Origin: Maylandia zebra
Taxonomy: Eukaryota; Chordata; Actinopteri; Cichliformes; Cichlidae
NCBI RefSeq assembly: GCF_041146795.1
Contig: NC_135167.1
Span: forward strand, 29,497,454-29,561,453
Length of the DNA stretch: 64,000 bases
Reading direction: 5' to 3'
The notes beneath the pieces are model-generated. The model ran no database searches, had not been told where the DNA came from, and saw only the letters and a list, made by a program, of their open reading frames with translations. This document shows positions 38,935-49,067 of the stretch, piece by piece (within the stretch, counting starts at the first letter, position 1; each line of letters opens with the position of its first letter). The position numbers and the translations under genes were made by a program.

Positions 38935-39273
38935 ACACACATACACACCTTTCATTTGGTACCATTTCCACTGTTTTGCTAGTGTTTTTCTTGACAGTCC
39001 TTATATTACCTGGCCAGCCCCCCATAATGAATCCATCTGAGAAGGCCAGGCCGAGCTAGCCATCATGCATAATTCATTATTTACCCCCAATCCCCCCCGC
39101 ACCTCCAAACAGACTCTCTTCTCCATGTTCCTCATTCCTGTCATCCACTGCCTCTCGTGGGGCTTCTGCTTCTGTATTGCCCAGCCCGATGGACTTCGAA
39201 GATTGCATATGTCTATAGTTGAATGTGTGTGTGAGAAGTGTTTCTCTCTCTACACCATTAAAGTATAGGACTC

Positions 39274-39277
<4 letters not shown>
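37369..39277. other. Gene-free interval
   Basis: No supported gene. The 202-codon + strand ORF at 38374-38982 crosses a CA repeat and shows no domain. A short palindromic TCTAATTAATTAGA at 38013-38026 sits in a conserved-looking stretch (see findings). Confidence 0.4.
38904..38946. repeat. (CA)n microsatellite
   Basis: About 40 bases of CA with two CG interruptions. Confidence 0.9.

Positions 39278-39358
<81 letters not shown>
39278..39358. repeat. Long pure (GT)n microsatellite
   Basis: 81 bases of uninterrupted GT, the longest pure run in the window. It gives rise to all the Cys/Val and Thr/His ORFs around it. Confidence 0.97.
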
Positions 39359-39360
<2 letters not shown>

Positions 39361-39740
39361 AAAGAAGAAATGCATTCACCCAACTTATGGACATCTATTC
39401 TAATTTGGGCATCAACTACAAAGAGAGCCTCCTGTGACTCCACAACTCATAGTACATGCAAATGATTTTAGGTAGAGCTCCCAGAGCGGATCTTCACTCT
39501 TCATTTTAGCTGTAAACTATACAGTTTACAAAACAGGGCATAAAAGAATGTTTGCATTGCTGTGATGTAAGATTAGAGGTTGAATTTGAAACCAAGAAGC
39601 CACAACTATAAAGTAAACATCTTAGCCCACTAAGGGTTTGAAACAATGGTTTATTACTGCTAATGATCCACTAATGATTTCATACTTGATTTGTGGCCTT
39701 CAAAAGCCCAACAAACAAAAACAAACACAATTACAGTACT

Positions 39741-40170
39741 GTGAAAAAGTCTCGAGTTCTCCGGGCTTTGCCTTTTGGCTGTTTTTTCACTCATTTCAAA
39801 TACAGCAACTGAAGATTTGAGTGTTTTTTGTTCCTTAAGCTACTTAACAATGACCCACGAATCATTCTAGCATAAGAAATCCACCAAAGTCAAGGAACCA
39901 GTATTGTGTCTACACAAAACACACAACTTGGAAAAGAACCAATCTGCAAACAAATGCCAAAAAATAACAGTTTGACAAGCCTCCAGTCTGTAGGAATTTT
40001 GCACCAGCAAAGTGATTCCCAATTAGCTCAAAACTTGGAATATATCTGCGATCTGTGCAGTGAGTCCTTAAAAAATTTGAGGAAATTTGACAAGTGGAGG
40101 ACAAGAAGTTGCAGGCCTAAAAACTGTCTAGAGCAGATGAACGGTATCTGAAAGTCACGTTCTTAATATT
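39741..40170 (+). pseudogene. Tc1-like relic, 5' part
   Basis: The left end reads CAGTACTGTGAAAAAGTCTC, a decayed Tc1 terminus. Later segments such as GAATTTTGCACCAGCAAAGT and GATGAACGGTATCTGAAAGT are shared with the relic at 62210-62900, and the next part of the same element (GACCTGACACAGGACCTG) is present at 56204 and 62690. This copy stops before the catalytic core. Confidence 0.6.
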
Positions 40171-41000
40171 TCACGTCACTGCAGGCCTTCAAACAATGAG
40201 ATTTGAGCCTAAACAGTGAAAGGCAGTCGTGTTTTAATCAGTAGAGGATGTCGCATAAAAAGAGATGAAAGAGCAAACCATGTACCGTAGTTTTGATTTA
40301 TTTATTTTTAGCACAACACCAGAACAACCCCACGTGCCCATAATTTGCGGTACTTCAGAAAAAAATGAGTGAACATAAAAGGGAGTAAAATGTTGTGTCA
40401 GGTAATTTCAAATGCAGCATTTCTATCACCTCAACAAACACTAACTGTGTCACAGTGTGTTGCTAGCTAAAGCTCCACTTGCTGTATTTCACAGGAAGAG
40501 AAAGAATGAGAGCTAACTTCACTCAGAGATATAGAAAGAAAGAGAAAGAAACCAGGCTGTATTTAAAGGTAAGGACTGCTTAGTGATATTTGATAAAATG
40601 TAATTGTATTTTAACGGGGACATAAAGTGCTTGTCTTACTCCCTTCATCTAGCTCGAAATTACTTGCCAAGTGGTAAGGACCGTTCATGGTCACACGGTG
40701 AGAACATTGGTGTTGACTATGAAGAGATAGGGTCAGACAGGGGAGGGGCCAGTCAGATTTATCAACTCAACCTCCTTAAAGCATGGAGAGAGGCTGAAAC
40801 CAGTCTCTGGTGAGCCCAGTTAAGGAAAGAGATGAGTTGGTGCCTGAGATGCCAAATTCCAACGTCCTCATTCCCGCCATTGAGATAACACTCTCACACA
40901 GACCCAGTAGGCAGATGTTGCTGCATTGCAGATGTGTTATACCCCATGCCCAGCCGAATGACTCTCAAAAAGAAAATTTTGCAGAAAATCAATGTGATCG
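40171..41000. other. Gene-free spacer upstream of the kinase cluster
   Basis: No exon recognised. I searched by eye for earlier kinase exons belonging with the relic exon at 41054 and found none. Confidence 0.4.
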
Positions 41001-41002
41001 CT

Positions 41003-41240
41003 TGGATCACTGGAATTATCATCTGGATATCTCTTGTCCTTCTTTCATTTCAGACGTCTTGAAAACAAGTTTTAACAAAGTCCTGGAGAAGTGCCCAAAG
41101 CTGGAGGACCTCCTGCTTTACCCCTGGCTCAGATAAACTCCTCTCTGACACAAACACACACACGCATACTGAATTCACATCTTGCCATACAAATGTGATA
41201 CAGTAACCAACTTTCTTTCTTTCAGAAAAAAAGAAAATTG
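41003..41240 (+). pseudogene. Relic of a third PIM-like kinase gene (last exon)
   Basis: The exon at 41054-41136 follows a TTTCATTTCAG acceptor and encodes 27 complete codons ending LEDLLLYPWLR and a stop. It lines up with the last exon of the two kinase genes downstream, which end LEELQLHPWLR, and keeps the same intron phase (1) but is 9 bp shorter. Homology extends into the intron before it (CTTGGATCACTGGAATTATC against CTTGGATCACTAGAACTATC) and about 90 bp beyond the stop. The proline-arginine pair of the family's EKRPT block is changed (EKCPK). No other exons were found nearby, so this is a degenerate tail of an older copy. Confidence 0.75.
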
Positions 41241-41416
41241 GGAGATTCAAAATTTTCCTCACCGTAATGTTTGCATCAGTCTATCAGATGAATCCCCTCC
41301 AAGTCCAATATTTACATCAGTTACAGTGATAATGCTTGGTGTCTACTTTCAGCCACCGCAGTATGCCAGGAATGAATCTCATTGAAATTGTAGTTGCATT
41401 TGCTATTTAATTTAAT

Positions 41417-42046
41417 TGTCATGGATGATACACAGACAACCCAACAGCAAACAGAGGAAAACAATGGGCTTAAATACACAGAGGGATAAATGAGGGAATA
41501 AGACACAGGATGAGAGCACAGCTGCGAGAAATCACAAACAACAAGACCATGGGGAAGGAAAACTGAAAACACTAACATAGTCTAAGGAGCTTAGAAAGAA
41601 AACGTCTGGTCTTCTTTAAGTTGCTTGAAGACGTTCAAGCAAAGTTTAAGTTCTTTCTCATCTTCAAGCAACTTCAAGTCCAGACGCTTTCTTTCCAAAC
41701 TCCTTAGACTACGATGACCTAGATGACTGAAAACCTTCACAGACATGAAAAAACTAACATAGCACACATGACTATCAAAGTAAAACAGCAAACAAGAGAC
41801 TTTTACAAAGACACAGAGTTGACACAGAGACATGACTGACTGGGGAGAAATTGGGGAACATGGAAACAAGAGTGACTAGACATGACAAGTGGGACACAGG
41901 GGCAAGGCAAAGTAACAGAAACCTAAAGCCTAAGAATATGACACAAGAAGAAAACAATAAAGAGAACCAAAAACATACATAAGAATAATCAATGAATATA
42001 AATGAACAAACACAAAACACTGGGTCACAGACTCAGTACCATGACA
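41417..42046 (-). mobile_element. LTR-like repeat
   Basis: The block begins TGTCATGGATG and ends GTACCATGACA, sharing the TGTCATGG/CCATGACA ends and general base composition of the solo LTR at 35120-35782. The flanking bases (TTAAT left, GTTAA right) do not give a clean 5-bp duplication. A 4-bp TTAA duplication fits if the ends are shifted by one, so a DNA transposon is not excluded. A hairpin repeat (41581-41708) is nested inside. The tandem duplication of the kinase cassette begins within this element at 41868, so its last 179 bp recur at 49415-49593. Confidence 0.55.
41581..41708. repeat. Hairpin-forming repeat, copy 2
   Basis: Starts TCTAAGGAGCTTAGAAAG and ends CTTTCCAAACTCCTTAGA, with arms pairing over much of their length around a short centre. 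Related to the copies at 19538 and 55634. It lies about 160 bp upstream of the start of duplicated unit A. Confidence 0.65.
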
Positions 42047-42473
42047 GTTAAATGTACATAATAAATACTTTAAATCAGATGACAATGTAGCTGACACTGT
42101 GTTTATTAGTGTGTGGTCAACCACAAATCTTCATACTGTCATCCATACATGAGGTCTTTATACAAATGATGAAAGAAAATGAAAGAAACTGTTTAATTGA
42201 TATGAAATGATTGAATCATATGAAATATTATGGCTTTGTCTGCCAGAGTGTTTTTTTGTAAACTACTTTGAACTGCTGGCAGTCAGTGAAGTCACTGAAA
42301 GGCAAGATTCTATGTTGTGTTGCCGTAGTTTCCAGAGTTTACTTATAAAGCTCACTTACAGAATTCAGTTAGAAAAGTCAAGCATTTGAAAGGTGCACAT
42401 TTGAAGGAATATTAAGTCAGTATTAACTCATTACGGTTTACATTTTCGATTTTAAAGGGTCTCCGAAATTACA

Positions 42474-44827
42474 ATGAAAGAGGAAACAAGAAAAATGACC
42501 ACTCCAGGCGATAAGAAAGATTCAGGAGATCAAGGTAAGTAAAATAATAAAATAAAATCCTGGTAAAATACAAATCCTAGAACTGTTGACACTGTGTGAA
42601 TCATTTTTAGAGCAATTGAATCATATGTTTGATTGAAAATAGCTTTAATACAAGATGTCTAATCAAAGAAAGGTTACCGGTCTTTTGGTAAAATAAGGTA
42701 ATAAGTTTATTCTTGGACTCAACAGTAAAAACAGACCAACAAGTGTCATCAAGATCTAAGACTTAGTGAACCTAGTATCAATTCGCACTGGTCAGTTTTT
42801 TTTTATCCCAAGAATAAACTTGTGATAATTTAAGCAAAAGCAATTTCAAATTCTTTGCCATCAAACTACTTCCAGTCCTGATGTTGGGGACTCTTTTTCA
42901 CCACTGTGTTGTTGTCGTTTATAGATTGTAAGAGCAGGACTGCTAAAAGAAAGGCCAGTCCTGAAAAGAAGACCCCAATAAAAAGGAGGAGGGTCGCTGA
43001 CCAGGCTGGTCCTTCCACCAGCTCAGATGTGGTCAAAGGAGTGAAACGCAAGGTTGTGCAAGATGAAGAGGGCACAACAAAGAAAGCAAAGAGGGCTAAA
43101 CTGCTTGATCATATGAGCGGTGACAAGGAGCAAGCATCCTCCTCGTTGGACTCTGGTAAAGGTAGGCTAATTAGTTGAATAAGGGGGTAGATTAAGTGTG
43201 GTTGCTAGGTTTAAGATATTGGTGTTTAGTGTTTGTGTCTATCATCCAGTGAGCTGATGTGCTTTTGGTGTTTTCCACATCTCCAGACTTGAACAACAAA
43301 CGGGTGTGCGCAAAAAATGGCAAAAGAAAGGCCACGGGAGACAACAGAGAGTCACCCAAGAAAAAAAGAAGGAATGTGGACCAGGGCAAAAAATCAGTGG
43401 CAGACCAAAAACGTAAGTAGCAAGCAGCTTGGGTTTTATATTCAGGGGAAGGGCAAAAGGAACATTTAGGCTACAGAGGAGAGTAATTTGTGTCACAGCT
43501 GTAATAAAACAAGATTTGCTGTTTTGTCTGTTCAGGTGAATTCCAAGCCAGATATGTGGAGGAGCACCAGCTCGGAGAAGGAGGCTGCGGAGCAGTGTTT
43601 GCGGGCTACCGGATAGAAGATCGTTTTCCAGTAAGTGTTCAGATGATGGTAGTAAGACAGGCAGTAACGCAGATAATGGATAATATCGTAAACTGAAACG
43701 TCTGCTGTGTTTCCACCTTTCATTATGTCATACTGAGGAAATGCTCACCAATGCTCTGTGTCTTTTAGGTTGCCATCAAACACATTCCCAAAAATAAAGT
43801 CTACTGCAAAGTGGCGGTAAGCGTCCAACACTTGAATCAGTTTTACATTACTGGATTGAATGCGGCGTTCCTCATCATCCACTTTGTTGTAACATTTCAG
43901 GATGAAAGCGGGAAGAAGCTCTCGGTGGAAGTGGCCATTATGCTTAAACTTGCAGGTGAAGCAGAAGGGTCAGTGGGAATATCAGCACCTGTGTCCTTGC
44001 TGGAGTGGTTCGACCTTGGCAAAGAGCTGATCCTGGTGCTGGAGAGACCTGTCCCTGCTGTGGACCTGCAAAAATACAAAGCAGAAAAAGGAAGAACTTT
44101 ACCAGAGGACAAGGCCAAGGTAGGTTGACTGGGAGAGCCTTGGACTGTACAGCGTTCAATCAAGGCAGAAAAGCATTAACTCATTATTGTGTTTTTCATC
44201 TTTTCCAGGTCATTCTGAAGCAACTAGTTGATGCTGTAAAGGAACTTGAGGATAAACACATCTTTCATCGGGACATCAAGGGAGAAAACATTCTGATTGA
44301 GACCGGCTCAGATGTGCCTCGAGTTCGCATCATCGACTTTGGACTGAGCTGCTTTGTTAAACAGCGATCTCTGTATCGCATCTTCTATGGTAACATATTC
44401 TGCTCCTGCTTTTCACAGATGTAACAATTTGTGTCTTTTGTTTTAGAAGAAATTGTAATTGTGTCTGTTTGTTAGGCACGCCTCTTCACACCCCTCCCGA
44501 GTGGTACAGGAGGAGCTGCTACAGGTGTGGACCCACCACGGTGTGGCAAATGGGAGTGGTGTTGTATGAAGCGCTTCATGCACGGGACTTTAGTACCGAG
44601 AGGTTCCTCGCAAAGAAACTGAGCATCAAAAAGCGTCTGTCCGCAGGTAAGAAAACTTCACACTTCCAGATTCACTGATGCCTTGGATCACTAGAACTAT
44701 CATCTTCATCTTTTTGATCTTTTCTTTCTTTCAAGGATGCCGGAATTTCTTGGAGGCATGTTTAACTACAGTCCCGGAGAAGCGCCCAACACTGGAGGAG
44801 CTCCAGCTTCACCCCTGGCTAAGATAA
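42474..44827 (+). CDS. PIM-like serine/threonine kinase, copy A
   Basis: Nine exons can be joined with GT-AG introns: 42474-42534, 42925-43161, 43287-43412, 43536-43630, 43769-43816, 43901-44119, 44209-44389, 44476-44646, 44736-44827, giving 409 codons. The start is the ATG in GAAATTACAATG, with an in-frame TAA upstream. Residues 1-141 are a Lys/Arg-rich, probably disordered, possibly nuclear-targeting extension (KKTPIKRRR, PKKKRRN). The kinase domain follows: glycine loop GEGGCGAVFAG (155-165), Lys177 in VAIK, helix-C Glu199, hinge LERPVP (236-241), HRD with Asp284, DFG with Asp305, PPEW (329-332), and an end at HPWLR. The ERPxP hinge is the PIM hallmark (PIM kinases are constitutively active survival/proliferation kinases), so ATP-dependent Ser/Thr phosphorylation is predicted. 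Teleosts carry many such copies. AATAAA motifs lie near 44937-44950. Exon joins are inferred, not from transcripts. Confidence 0.9.
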
Positions 44828-44959
44828 CACACACAAACACACAATTCACACCTTATCATGCAAGTGTGATACATTGTGGTAACTTCCTTTCTTTTTTCTG
44901 TTGGACAGGAATAGATAGGATGGGTCAATCTTAAAAAATAAATAAATAAAAATTTAGCT

Positions 44960-45085
44960 TTTTTGGAGCTCCTGTAACCCCCCCAGCCATCCCAGGAAAG
45001 GGGATCTCTCTTTGAATGGGCTTTCCCGAGGTTTCTTCCCATCGATCTGGCCCCCTGGGGAGTTTTTCCTCGTCTTCATAGAGAG
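44960..45085. repeat. Common teleost interspersed repeat fragment, copy A
   Basis: Contains GGGGATCTCTCTTTGAAT, CCCGAGGTTTCTTCC and GGGAGTTTTTCCTCGTCTTC, text found very widely in teleost retroposon tails. A second such fragment (AAGAAGGGAGTTTTTCCTTC, near 45418) follows. Both lie in the probable 3' UTR or just beyond and are shared with unit B, so they predate the duplication. Confidence 0.6.
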
Positions 45086-46364
45086 CTTGGGCTGGGTCAG
45101 GAGCTCCATCAAAACTGTCTTTATTTGATGACTTTAATGCCATCAAATTAAGATGTGTTTTACTTAAAGAAAAATTTGATCAAAATAAAACTTGTTTAAT
45201 TCATCTTTGCTGAGGATTCTCCTTCATTACTATTTTGTTTTGTTTTTGTTTTGTTTTTTATTACCCATGGTGCATTTTGACAAATAAGAAAACTGAATCA
45301 GGTCAAAGTGTGCACAAAGACAGTCACACTGCAAATGATCTGAAGACTTGCATCTGTTGCTCTAACCCCCAACTAGTTTAGACAGATTTCCTGGTTCTAC
45401 CAGAGGTTTTTTCCTTCAAGAAGGGAGTTTTTCCTTCCCACTGTTGCTGAGTGTTTGCTCATAGTGGGTTGTAAAAGCATAAAAGAAAAAAGAACTACAA
45501 ATTTGGAAAGGAATTCATTCATGTTCTTACTCATAGATGGAGTACATGGTTTAAAAAACACTCAGGAAACAGATATGAGGCATCTGTATCAACATAAAAA
45601 CATTAATACAGTTAAAAATGAATAAAAAGTTGCACGCTTAAACTTATTTCTCTACAGTTTGTACAATTAATCCATGTAACAATAGGTTCTCTCTTAATAT
45701 AGTAGTTAATTAAAATATCTTTACATAAAAATACATTTTTAAGTACTCTCCGGTGGAAGTCTGTTGTGGCTTATGTTTCTAAATGACACAACCATAAAGC
45801 AGCCCACAGAATATACAAATATGTCTTTGATAAGTGAATGTTGGCTCCCACAATGGCCTGTTAAGTTATTGCAAAAATAATTTACTGCATAATATGTCAG
45901 ATTAGAACATGTTATAAGCACAAAACTGAAGGGGAAACAATAAAAACAAAAATGAAAAAACAAATACTAAATTAAGTTAAAGGATATTTCTTACTATACT
46001 ATATAATTGTGTAATGTTGCGTTTGATTGCAAAAGAAAACCCACCAAGAAAAAAAGAAAGAAAAAAAAGAGAATAGAGTTTAATTTATTCAAAACACATT
46101 CTTTTCTTTTATTTAAGCTGTAGCGAGATTCAAATGGACAAAAGAGAAAGAAAAATATTACAGATTTGTTTTATTAATCAAGAATAAACTTTATTATACA
46201 CAACTCTAAATTTCAGTTGGTCTTAGTCAGATGTGTTTTTAATTCAATCCTGCAACACTGTGCTCGCTGCCATCACTTTATATCTTAGTGTGCAATTCAA
46301 ATATATACTTATTACAATATTTTTCCCCCTTAACTCTCAACTCGCGTTTTTAAAATGTCTGTGA

Positions 46365-46552
46365 TCATGTTTGTCCATTGACTTCTGTCTGGGCCTCGAA
46401 CGATTCATCAGACAGGTTGGCAGCCTCCAACTGATGCTCCAGACTTTCATCATCGCCTCTATTCTGATCAACTCTTATCTTAAACTTAGTGATGAACTCA
46501 TTACTGGCCAGCGCGCCCTCCTTTTTAGGGCATGTGGGCTTTGATAGTCGCT
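46365..46552 (-). CDS. Unidentified terminal exon, copy A
   Basis: On the minus strand a TTTTCTTTGCAG acceptor is followed by an open frame of 61 codons ending in TGA. The frame needs an exon phase of 2. It is acidic and polar, with KFKIRVDQNRGDDESLEHQL in the middle and EVNGQT at the end. AATAAA signals on the minus strand occur about 170-200 bp past the stop (near 46169 and 46190). Unit B keeps the frame open with one amino-acid change (Asn to Lys in the ASNEF segment) and one silent change. It points toward the kinase gene, so the two would be convergent. I do not recognise the protein and found no upstream exons, so it could be the tail of a lost gene. Confidence 0.4.
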
Positions 46553-46954
46553 CTGCAAAGAAAATTCACAAAACATTTCTTATTTGGTAAGCTTGTTAAC
46601 AAATTTTAGTTCAGTTTTGCTGCAAGTTATAGCATGCATCAGGTAAGAAGCAATTGGTTCTTAAAAAGCATATACATTCCCCAAAACATTTTTATTATGT
46701 GCATTTTGGAGAATAAAAGATTGTACACAATTTCCCTTTTTGAAGTAAAAAGATTATTAAGTCTAATTCTTACTTATTCAGTAGATTAAAGTATTGAAAC
46801 ATCATTATTCATAAAATATGCACATTACAAAATTAAAGTTATTCAAAAATTACTCAAGTACTTACTCCAATACTCACATTATTCAAGTAAATTTAATTTT
46901 TGCCAATGTAATGTCACATAAAATCTTAATCTGAATAAGGGATTTGAACCCCAC

Positions 46955-47483
46955 TGTCACGGCCAGGGGATCAGCAGGCCGCTGACTAGTAGTGTTCTCT
47001 CTCTCTCTTGCTCTCTGTCTCTCGCTCTCTCGCCAGGGCGGAACTCATGGTGGGTTCACGCCCTCGGCCCACGCCCCTCTGAAGAGGAAACACCTGGGCC
47101 TCATCAGTGCAGCCAGCATTTAAGCCAGGGAGTGGCTTCTACTCATCGCTGGACCGTTGTGTGTGACTCGTGCCAGTGCAGCAAGTTCTCTTTTGCTTCC
47201 CTGTGCAAAACCTCTAACGTGTGTTTCCTTCTGTACATAGATCCCCTGGACCCGACTCTGCATTCCCCGAGCGGATTCCCTTTTTGTGTGAGTGTTTGGA
47301 GAGAGAGTCAGAAGAGGAGCAAGTGGCTTTTCCCTACCTGGATTTCCCCGGAGCCTTTTCCCTGTCACCGCTTTGTATATAGCACTATCCCCTGCACTGT
47401 TTGTATATACACCTGGTGGAACTGTAATAAATACTGACTGTGCCTCTGAGTCCTGCTTGTGAGTCCTCAAGCGAACCGTGACA
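46955..47483 (+). mobile_element. Solo LTR, copy A
   Basis: A 529-bp block starting TGTCACGGCCAGGGG and ending CGAACCGTGACA with an 8-bp inverted end TGTCACGG/CCGTGACA, flanked by CCCAC on both sides (46950-46954 and 47484-47488), a 5-bp target duplication. It has a CT-rich stretch near the left and an AATAAA near 47428 followed by the right end, which fits an LTR read on the + strand. No internal retroelement genes. Present in both units, so it inserted before the duplication. Confidence 0.85.
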
Positions 47484-47690
47484 CCCACACAGATGAGAGC
47501 TTAGCAGTGAAGCTCTCTCTTAAAATTTGAGTTATAAAGTCAGAAGTTATCACGGACAGAGATCCATGTTCTTTTAACATAAGAAAGAATATTTGCTGGA
47601 ATTGACATTAATCCAAGCCCTTAAAACGCCATTTTGGATTAAGCATTTCCTTTTAGAAAAGTCTTCAATGAGCAGGAAGCTCCAGTACTG

Positions 47691-49067
47691 GCGCCGGTGA
47701 GGTCGGCTGCCGTCACGACTGCTCCGACCACTTTTTCTTTGTCTTTGTTTTTTAAGTTAGTTTTCAGCGTTTCTAAATCGGCAAAATCATCACCATTGGG
47801 TACATTAGGTATGACAGTGACACTCTTGTTTCTATTGGTATACAATGTACTCACAATTCGAAGTTTTTAACTCCGGATCCGAGCTGGCCGAGTGAGATCT
47901 TGAGGGAGAACAAAGGGAAGCGGCGGCGGCCTAGAGGGAAGCGAGCCGGCGTCAGGAACAGGCTGAGAGCTCGTGCACACCGCACACCTCTGCCTAGCAT
48001 CCTGCTCGCCAACGTCCAGTCACTGGAGAACAAGCTTGACGACCTCAGGGCCAGGGTAAAGTTCCAGAGAGACATTCGGGACTGCAATCTCCTCTGCTTC
48101 ACCGAGACATGGCTGAACCCAGCGGTGCCGGACCACGCCATCCAGCCGGCCGAGTTCTTCTCGGTTCACCGCATGGACAGGACACGGGACTCAGGGAAGT
48201 CAAGGGGAGGCGGCGTGTGTTTAATGGTGAACAACAACTGGTGCAACAGTGCGAACGTTGTTCCTCTCACATGCTCCTGCACACCAAATCTGGAACTTCT
48301 GTCCATCATGTGTCGTCCTTTTTATCTACCTCGGGAATTTACATCGGTCATTGTAAGTGCCGTTTATATTCCACCACAAGCGGACACGGTCACCGCCTTA
48401 TGCGAGCTGCATGAGGCACTCACACAGCACCAGACACAACACCGGGACGCTGCGCTTATTGTGACGGGGGACTTTAATAGCGCCAACCTCAAACGCGCAG
48501 CGCCGAACTTTTATCAACACATCACCTGCCCCACCAGAGGTGAAAGGACACTGGACCACTGCTACACTACGGTCAAGGACGGCTACAAGGCACAATCCCG
48601 CCCTCCGTTTGGCAAATCTGATCACGCCGCCATCTTCCTGGTCACTGGTCACTACATTCTTCATTTCCGGTTAATACTTGTACAGCTGCTGTTATTGTGT
48701 GTATATATATATATTTATTTATTTATATTTCTTCATACATTCTTATATAGTTCTATATTGTGTATTTTGTTGTACAGTTATTTTATTTTCAACTTTAATT
48801 TATATATTTTATCTTATTCTTTCCCAGTTAAATTTACCCTTCATTCTAATTTGTGTTGTACAGTTATTTCATTTTTAACCTTAATTTATATTTTATTCCT
48901 TCCTAGTTAAATTTACCCTTTTTAATTTTTCAGATTTATTTCCTATCTTTTTCATAGCCTTTTCCTTTTTTGTTTTCTTTAGGTCACGAGCAGTTGTCCA
49001 AGCATTTCACTACATATCGTACTGTGTATGACTGTGTACGTGACAAATAAAATTTGAATTTGAATTT
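47691..49067 (+). mobile_element. L2/Rex1-type LINE, internally deleted, only in unit A
   Basis: The insertion is 1377 bp and is flanked by GTACTG (47685-47690 and 49068-49073), while unit B has the single GTACTG of the empty site. It begins GCGCCGGTGAGGTCGGC, a typical 5' UTR start for teleost L2 elements, and ends GTGACAAATAAA followed by ATTTGA-type repeats, the 3' tail. The endonuclease domain is present but there is no reverse transcriptase, so the middle and most of ORF2 are deleted. Having both ends, it probably moved with help from an intact copy. Confidence 0.92.
47900..48910 (+). CDS. LINE ORF2 remnant: AP-type endonuclease
   Basis: The frame is open for 336 codons. After a basic N-terminal stretch (KGKRRRPRGKRAG) comes an apurinic-type endonuclease fold: LLANVQSLENKLDDLRA, CFTETWL with the metal-binding Glu, GGGVCLMVN, SAVYIPPQ, TGDFNSANL with the Asp-x-Asn pair, LDHCY and SDHAAIF with the catalytic His. 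Such enzymes nick genomic DNA to start target-primed reverse transcription. The domain ends near 48650. From there the frame runs by chance into AT-rich 3' UTR (IYIYLFIFLH), so the last 80 or so codons are not native. The reverse transcriptase is missing. The endonuclease might still fold, but the protein could not copy its own RNA. Confidence 0.88.
   Translation: MRENKGKRRRPRGKRAGVRNRLRARAHRTPLPSILLANVQSLENKLDDLRARVKFQRDIRDCNLLCFTETWLNPAVPDHAIQPAEFFSVHRMDRTRDSGKSRGGGVCLMVNNNWCNSANVVPLTCSCTPNLELLSIMCRPFYLPREFTSVIVSAVYIPPQADTVTALCELHEALTQHQTQHRDAALIVTGDFNSANLKRAAPNFYQHITCPTRGERTLDHCYTTVKDGYKAQSRPPFGKSDHAAIFLVTGHYILHFRLILVQLLLLCVYIYIYLFIFLHTFLYSSILCILLYSYFIFNFNLYILSYSFPVKFTLHSNLCCTVISFLTLIYILFLPS

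Noticed and set aside
38374-38982. 202-codon + strand ORF
   Set aside because: Crosses a CA microsatellite, has no recognisable domain and no splice or polyadenylation context.
42866-43075. Minus-strand ORFs over kinase exons (also 43897-44163 and their copies in unit B)
   Set aside because: Antisense shadows of kinase exons with no start or splice context.
44005-44424. 139-codon continuous + strand ORF over kinase exons 6-7
   Set aside because: It reads through an intron; only the part from 44209 is in the kinase frame. The spliced model explains the locus better.
47132-47437. 101-codon + strand ORF (and its copy at 54679-54996)
   Set aside because: Contained in the solo LTR; the 12-bp difference between copies falls inside it and there is no protein similarity that I recognise.
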